A stretch of 10,134 bases of DNA from Vulcanimicrobiota bacterium (GTDB lineage: Bacteria; Vulcanimicrobiota; Vulcanimicrobiia; Vulcanimicrobiales; Vulcanimicrobiaceae). The position numbers were made by a program, and so were the translations under genes. The notes below the pieces were generated by a model that was not told the origin of the DNA, ran no database searches, and worked only from the letters and a program-made list of their open reading frames with translations. The stretch covers positions 1 to 10,134 of the forward strand of contig JAFARW010000205.1 in the NCBI GenBank assembly GCA_019245275.1, given 5' to 3'. Shown here one piece after another: positions 6,905-10,134 of the stretch. Position 1 is the stretch's first letter. Each line of letters opens with the position of its first letter.

Positions 6905-8109
6905 CCTAGAACCTCTGCCAACGATCGACAGAAATCCGCGATCTCGCCTTCATTGCTAGTTAGTGGCGGCACGAACTGAATGACGTTGCCGATTGGCCGC
7001 GTAAAGTGGCCGCGCTCGAAGAGTGCATTGGTGACCGACCAGCCGGGCGTTAACGAGTGATTCGAGTCGAAGCGCTGCGGGTCGAGCTCAATGCCGCACA
7101 TCAAACCAGTCGCTCGAACGTCACGCACCTTCGGAAGCGACTTTAGCTCAGCGACTTCTCGTTGCAGTATCGCCGTCAATTCAGTTGTCCGCTCCAGCGA
7201 CCGCGAACGCTCAAGAACTTCAAGATTCGCTAACGCAGCCGCGCATGCGATCGGATTGCCTGCGTATGAATGGCCGTGAAAGAGTTGCTTGCTTTCATCT
7301 GGAGCGCCCAGAAAAGCGTCGTAGATTCGTTCGCTGACCATCGTCGCTGAAAGCGGCAGCGCACCTCCCGTGAGGCTCTTGCCGAGGCAAACGATATCCG
7401 GTTGCAGATCCAGTTGTTCGAATGCAAACAGCGTGCCCGTTCGGCCAAAACCGGTCGCAATTTCATCGACGATCAGAAGCGCCGACCGATCCTTCAGCGA
7501 TTCATACCGTGCGCGTGGAACGATTCGCATTCCCGCCGCCGCTTGTACGATCGGCTCGACGATAAACGCTGCAACGTTGCCATCCTCAAAGGCATCGTCC
7601 AAGATTTGTGTTTCGAACGTAATTGCACCGAAACGCGACTTGAAAGCGGGGATGTCGGAGACGCTCATTGCTCCAGCGGTGTCGCCGTGATATGCATCTA
7701 CCAGATGAACGAAGCGCGTGCGCTCGGGCTTTGCGTTCGACTGCCAATATTGGAGCGCGATCTTTAGCGCGGCCTCAACTGCGCTCGCGCCGTCCGAAGC
7801 AAAGAAAGCACGGTCAAGATGAGTGAGATCGCTCAAACGGTCCGCAAGTTCTTCGGCGCTTGGATGCGTCGCGCCGAGCAGCGTACTGTGATCTAACGTC
7901 TGCGCTTGCTCGGCAATCGCGGCGGTTATCTCAGGGTGGCAGTGCCCGTGCAGAATCGTCCAGACAGATGAAATCGCATCAAAGAACTGCTTCCCATGTG
8001 TGTCAAAGAGATAATTGCCTTCGCCGCGCACGAACATTCGCGCAGATGCGTCGAACTGCGCCATCTGCGTGAACGGCAGCCAAAGATGCGAGCGTGTGGC
8101 TACTGCCAG
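6901..8109 (-). CDS. bioA: DAPA aminotransferase BioA (possibly lysine-using BioK type); start uncertain
   Basis: It transaminates KAPA to 7,8-diaminopelargonic acid. PLP fold-type I, class III. In the 402-aa form given, HLWLPFTQM is at 8-16, SSVWTILHGH at 47-56, AYHGD with Tyr140, VDEIATGFGRTG with Asp215, GKSLTGG with Lys244 as Schiff-base lysine, FHGHSYAGNP, and a final TRPIGNVIQFVPPL holding the substrate-carboxylate arginine. Start problem: the HLWLPFTQM block belongs to the enzyme, yet just before it the frame has no ATG, GTG or TTG. The options are CTG 8109 (used here, 10-nt overlap with the preceding gene), GTG 8220 (439 aa, 121-nt overlap), ATG 8271, or ATG 8064, which would delete the block. 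Motifs match Bacillus BioK, which uses lysine as amino donor, better than E. coli BioA (Phe13 here, where E. coli has Tyr17). Confidence 0.9.
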   Translation of the reverse strand: MAVATRSHLWLPFTQMAQFDASARMFVRGEGNYLFDTHGKQFFDAISSVWTILHGHCHPEITAAIAEQAQTLDHSTLLGATHPSAEELADRLSDLTHLDRAFFASDGASAVEAALKIALQYWQSNAKPERTRFVHLVDAYHGDTAGAMSVSDIPAFKSRFGAITFETQILDDAFEDGNVAAFIVEPIVQAAAGMRIVPRARYESLKDRSALLIVDEIATGFGRTGTLFAFEQLDLQPDIVCLGKSLTGGALPLSATMVSERIYDAFLGAPDESKQLFHGHSYAGNPIACAAALANLEVLERSRSLERTTELTAILQREVAELKSLPKVRDVRATGLMCGIELDPQRFDSNHSLTPGWSVTNALFERGHFTRPIGNVIQFVPPLTSNEGEIADFCRSLAEVLG

Positions 8110-8642
8110 GGATCCGACGCTTGAAGATGCTCGGTATTCCGTGGATAGTTCCCCCGTGGATGCTCTGCGAGCCAGCGCTTCGCCCGCGCTGCTAAATATT
8201 CGAAGTCTTCGAGAAGCCACGGCGTTCTCGTACGCCGCATGATCGCCACCGTCGGCTCGAGCAGCTGCCAAAACTGATTGATATAAGTGGAAGCGATTTC
8301 CAGGTAGGCCTCTTCATCGATAAGTCCATGCTTCATCCAGGATCCAATGTTCTCGTACCACGCGATGACGTGACGTTCGGGGTGGATGGTCCGATCGACC
8401 GGCTGCGCATCAAGCGAGGCCCGAAAATCCGGATCTTTCATCTTATTCTCAAGCTGCGTTCGAACAAAGTGGAATCTCTCTTCGAGAAACGGCGATTGCT
8501 CAAGCTCGAGCAGTTTGAGCAATGCATTCAACTCGTTGCTTGCGCGCAAGTGGCGCAGCTGGACGAGCGCCGCGATGGCGGTGATCGCTACGATAATAAC
8601 GGTAATTAGCGCCGCTGCAGTATTTACATACTCGAGGCGCAT
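8100..8642 (-). CDS. Membrane-anchored DUF4760-like protein
   Basis: 180 residues. One N-terminal membrane segment at about 7-28 (Ala/Ile/Val-rich) is followed by QLRHLRASNELNALLKLLELE (28-48) and a helical cytoplasmic domain with WYENIGSWMKHGLIDEEAYLEI (about 95-116), FWQLLEPTVAIMRRTR and WLLEDFEYLAARAKRWL. This order (one helix, LRASNELNALLKLLE, a middle 'xNIGxxxKHGLIDEE' block and a 'W..FEYLA' end) is the pattern I associate with DUF4760 proteins, whose function is not known. The start is ATG 8642, 21 bases after the secreted-protein gene; the RBS is weak. Its last codons overlap or abut bioA, so it is probably in the same transcript, though nothing links its product to biotin. Proteins of this shape sometimes occur in defence or phage-associated loci, but no such partner is present. 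Confidence 0.75.
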   Translation of the reverse strand: MRLEYVNTAAALITVIIVAITAIAALVQLRHLRASNELNALLKLLELEQSPFLEERFHFVRTQLENKMKDPDFRASLDAQPVDRTIHPERHVIAWYENIGSWMKHGLIDEEAYLEIASTYINQFWQLLEPTVAIMRRTRTPWLLEDFEYLAARAKRWLAEHPRGNYPRNTEHLQASDPWQ

Positions 8643-8663
8643 CGTTATCGCAGATTCGGCGGC

Positions 8664-9182
8664 TTAGGCGCCGCCGCAGCCGTGCTCTGAGTTCGGTCCG
8701 TAGTACGCGCGGTGACGTTTGTAGTCATAGACCCGGAAGACATACCCGCGCGCGTCGGTATCGGGGTTGCAGTCCCATCGCTTTGCTTTCGCTTCGTACT
8801 GCGGCGTCGGATAACTCATCAAGCATACTTGCACCGGATCGCCGGCTTTCTCGGTCGCCATGAACCCGTTATCCGGCTCATTTTGATAGTGAACGACGCC
8901 GGCGTGGATCCCATGCGGCGTGTTGATGAATTTGTATCCGGGCGGAATCTTGTAGCTGATGTCGACGCCGCTCTCAAAATCGGCCTTCGTGAAATGAGTC
9001 TGGTTGCCGCCAACCAAGCGCGGTGCAACTTCAGAAACGGTCGCCTTTGTACACGGTACACTCAGACCGCCCCATGCACCACCACTGACGATGAGATCGT
9101 GATCGGCCGCGTCCGGTTGCGCGGAAGCCGTTATCGGAGTCATTCCCACCAGCGCGACCAGTAGAAATGCGTTAGCTTTCAA
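8664..9182 (-). CDS. Small secreted protein with four cysteines, unknown function
   Basis: 172 residues from the chosen start. MKANAFLLVALVGMTPITASA is a textbook Sec signal peptide with cleavage after ASA. The mature protein (about 150 aa) has cysteines at 44, 120, 138 and 169, which could form two disulfides in the periplasm or outside the cell. Blocks include GGAWGGLSVPC (34-44), PPGYKFINTPHGIHAGVVHYQ (aromatic/histidine-rich), VQVCLMSYPTP and a polar, Tyr-rich tail ending EHGCGGA. I do not recognise a family; it looks like a compact beta domain. Start: TTG 9182 is preferred over TTG 9194 because GAGGAG lies just four bases before it and the signal peptide then starts cleanly with MK. It overlaps the end of the HNH gene by 11 nt. 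Confidence 0.75.
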   Translation of the reverse strand: MKANAFLLVALVGMTPITASAQPDAADHDLIVSGGAWGGLSVPCTKATVSEVAPRLVGGNQTHFTKADFESGVDISYKIPPGYKFINTPHGIHAGVVHYQNEPDNGFMATEKAGDPVQVCLMSYPTPQYEAKAKRWDCNPDTDARGYVFRVYDYKRHRAYYGPNSEHGCGGA

Positions 9183-9702
9183 TTCGCTCCTCAATCGAAA
9201 CGTTGTACAGGAATAAGAACTTGTGCCATTCGCCTGGGAAGGTGTTGCGCTTGATCTGAATCCACGGAATGTATTTCGGCTGCTTCGGCTTGCGCTTCAG
9301 GCTCATATTCGCATGCTCGGGCATGCGATTGTTCTTGCGATTGTTGCAGTACATGCAGGCGCAGACGAGATTCTCCCAGGTTGAGGGGCCGCCGCGGCAG
9401 CGCGGAATGACATGGTCGACGGTCATCATACGTTCGCCACGTGTTCCGCAGTATTGGCACGTATAATCGTCGCGCAGCAAGATGTTCTTCTTCGTCAAGG
9501 CGACTTTCTGCATCGGCCGGCGAATATAGTAGAGCATCCGGATGATCGACGGCATGCGCATCTCGATCGTCGGCGAGTGCACCATCCGCTCCTGACCGTG
9601 AACGACCTCGGCCTTGCCCGAAAAGATCAACTTCACAGCGCGCTGGAAGTTCGTGATGTTCAGCGCTTCGTACGTGAAGTTGAGAACAAGCACTTCGGTC
9701 AT
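9172..9702 (-). CDS. HNH endonuclease family protein
   Basis: 176 residues. The N-terminus has the block TEVLVLNFTYEALNITNF (2-19) and RAVKLIFSGKAEVV, seen in a widespread group of chromosomally encoded HNH proteins. The nuclease domain follows: CQYCG (Cys82, Cys85), VDHVIPRCRGG with Asp96-His97, TWENLVCACMYCNNRK with Asn111 and a Cys116-x2-Cys119 pair. The four cysteines form a structural zinc site; His97 and the Asn are the ββα-metal catalytic elements. The C-terminal tail (133-176) is basic and aromatic (KRKPKQPKYIPWIQIKR, GEWHKFLFLYN). Members of this group are usually single genes of unknown role; nicking or repair activity is inferred only from the fold. The start is ATG 9702, overlapping the preceding stop as ATGA, so translation is probably coupled. 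Confidence 0.93.
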   Translation of the reverse strand: MTEVLVLNFTYEALNITNFQRAVKLIFSGKAEVVHGQERMVHSPTIEMRMPSIIRMLYYIRRPMQKVALTKKNILLRDDYTCQYCGTRGERMMTVDHVIPRCRGGPSTWENLVCACMYCNNRKNNRMPEHANMSLKRKPKQPKYIPWIQIKRNTFPGEWHKFLFLYNVSIEERIES

Positions 9703-10127
9703 GCAGTCTCGGCCTGAAAACGTTGCGGGTTCGTGGGATCGACGAGCAACGGAAGCCGATCGCCGGGCGAAGGGATATCGCCAATCATGAACAGGCCGTT
9801 CAAGACGCCCTCGTACGGCGACGTTCCGTCGCTACGCTCGATGCGCAAGCGCACCTTTCGCTTGATGTAGACGTTGTTGATGACGACGTTCATGTACGGT
9901 TGATCGACCGACAGTACAACCCCAACGGCGTGCACCGCGTGTTCCTTGAAAGATTCCTCTCCGCGAGTAGCCATCAAGATCCACGCAGCAAAGGCCAACG
10001 TAAGAGGGATCCAAACCGCGGCAAATAGCGGATTGACGGGCATCGTCCAGTCGATGGCCCACGGCAACAACGATGCGACAAGCCACCAAATGATGTTCTG
10101 CTGCCGCACGAGCGCCATAATCCACAT
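9699..10127 (-). CDS. Small membrane protein with C-terminal beta domain; may continue past the window
   Basis: 142 residues from ATG 10127. Two membrane segments are at about 11-28 (IIWWLVASLLPWAIDW) and 34-53 (LFAAVWIPLTLAFAAWILMA). They are followed by a soluble domain of about 80 residues: HAVGVVLSVDQPYMNVVINNVYIKRKVRLRIERSDG, then YEGVLNGLFMIGDIPSPGDRLPLLVDPTNPQRF. The order (GVVLSV, a short turn, VRLRIER, then 'PGDRLPLLVDPTNP') resembles the small OB-like domain in many bacterial membrane proteins (DUF3592-like), function unknown. The frame is open in the seven bases left before the window end and no RBS can be checked, so the true start could lie outside; ATG 10118 is another choice. 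Its stop overlaps the HNH start by four bases. Confidence 0.7.
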   Translation of the reverse strand: MWIMALVRQQNIIWWLVASLLPWAIDWTMPVNPLFAAVWIPLTLAFAAWILMATRGEESFKEHAVHAVGVVLSVDQPYMNVVINNVYIKRKVRLRIERSDGTSPYEGVLNGLFMIGDIPSPGDRLPLLVDPTNPQRFQAETA

Positions 10128-10134
10128 GAAGACG

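Noticed and set aside
8095..8115. Programmed frameshift fusing the DUF4760-like protein to BioA
   Set aside because: There is no slippery heptamer or downstream structure at the junction (GGATCCCTGG), and a fusion would put a membrane anchor on a soluble enzyme.
8643..8663. BirA operator or biotin-related promoter in front of the biotin genes
   Set aside because: The 21-nt gap is too small, and no palindrome like the known BirA site was seen here or at the bioA junction.
9191..9784. 197-codon minus-strand frame overlapping the HNH gene
   Set aside because: It is the same strand in another frame; the HNH frame has clear zinc and DH motifs, while this one is Arg-rich without motifs.
8100..10127. 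Defence or toxin-antitoxin island from the HNH and DUF4760-like genes
   Set aside because: The HNH protein belongs to a widespread solitary chromosomal type, the neighbours are a secreted and a small membrane protein, and there is no methylase, helicase, recombinase, phage or repeat signature.

Overview
All thirteen coding calls in this window (twelve firm to moderate, one weak) lie on the minus strand, so transcription runs from the right edge to the left. The DNA is moderately GC-rich and gene-dense, and there is no gene-free stretch over 300 bases. I see no RNA gene, mobile element, CRISPR array or prophage. Gene content (a Ycf45/SpoIIIAA-like R3H ATPase beside a short biosynthetic-type Orn/Lys/Arg decarboxylase, an HNH protein of a type common in non-proteobacterial phyla, frequent TTG starts) suggests an uncultured, deep-branching bacterium, possibly of the Eremiobacterota type. 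That placement is an inference from general resemblance, not a search.

Layout in transcription order. (1) 10127-8100: a small two-helix membrane protein (possibly cut by the window edge), an HNH endonuclease, a small secreted four-cysteine protein and a membrane-anchored DUF4760-like protein. The first three overlap (ATGA, then 11 nt); the fourth follows after 21 nt. (2) About 8109-4172: a biotin ring-assembly cluster, bioA-bioF-bioD-bioB, with overlaps of 4 and 19 nt and a 4-nt gap. The gene before bioA runs into it, so regions 1 and 2 could be one transcript. (3) 4023-928: after a 148-nt gap with no recognisable terminator, a PLP decarboxylase and then, 60 nt on, an R3H-domain AAA ATPase. 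(4) 928-1: a possible 51-aa ORF that starts on the ATPase stop, a 106-aa orphan protein, and a lipocalin-like exported protein cut off by the left edge.

BioF makes KAPA, BioA aminates it to DAPA, BioD closes the ureido ring to dethiobiotin and BioB inserts sulfur. Genes for pimeloyl supply (bioC/bioH or bioW) and a BirA-type operator are not seen here. The most notable points are a BioB that lacks one of the four usual auxiliary [2Fe-2S] ligands (alanine where E. coli has Cys128), a BioA that resembles the Bacillus lysine-using enzyme in its substrate-site motifs and has no ordinary start codon in a sensible place, and several small unassigned genes. I did not find convincing evidence of a new multi-gene system; most of the window is housekeeping metabolism.
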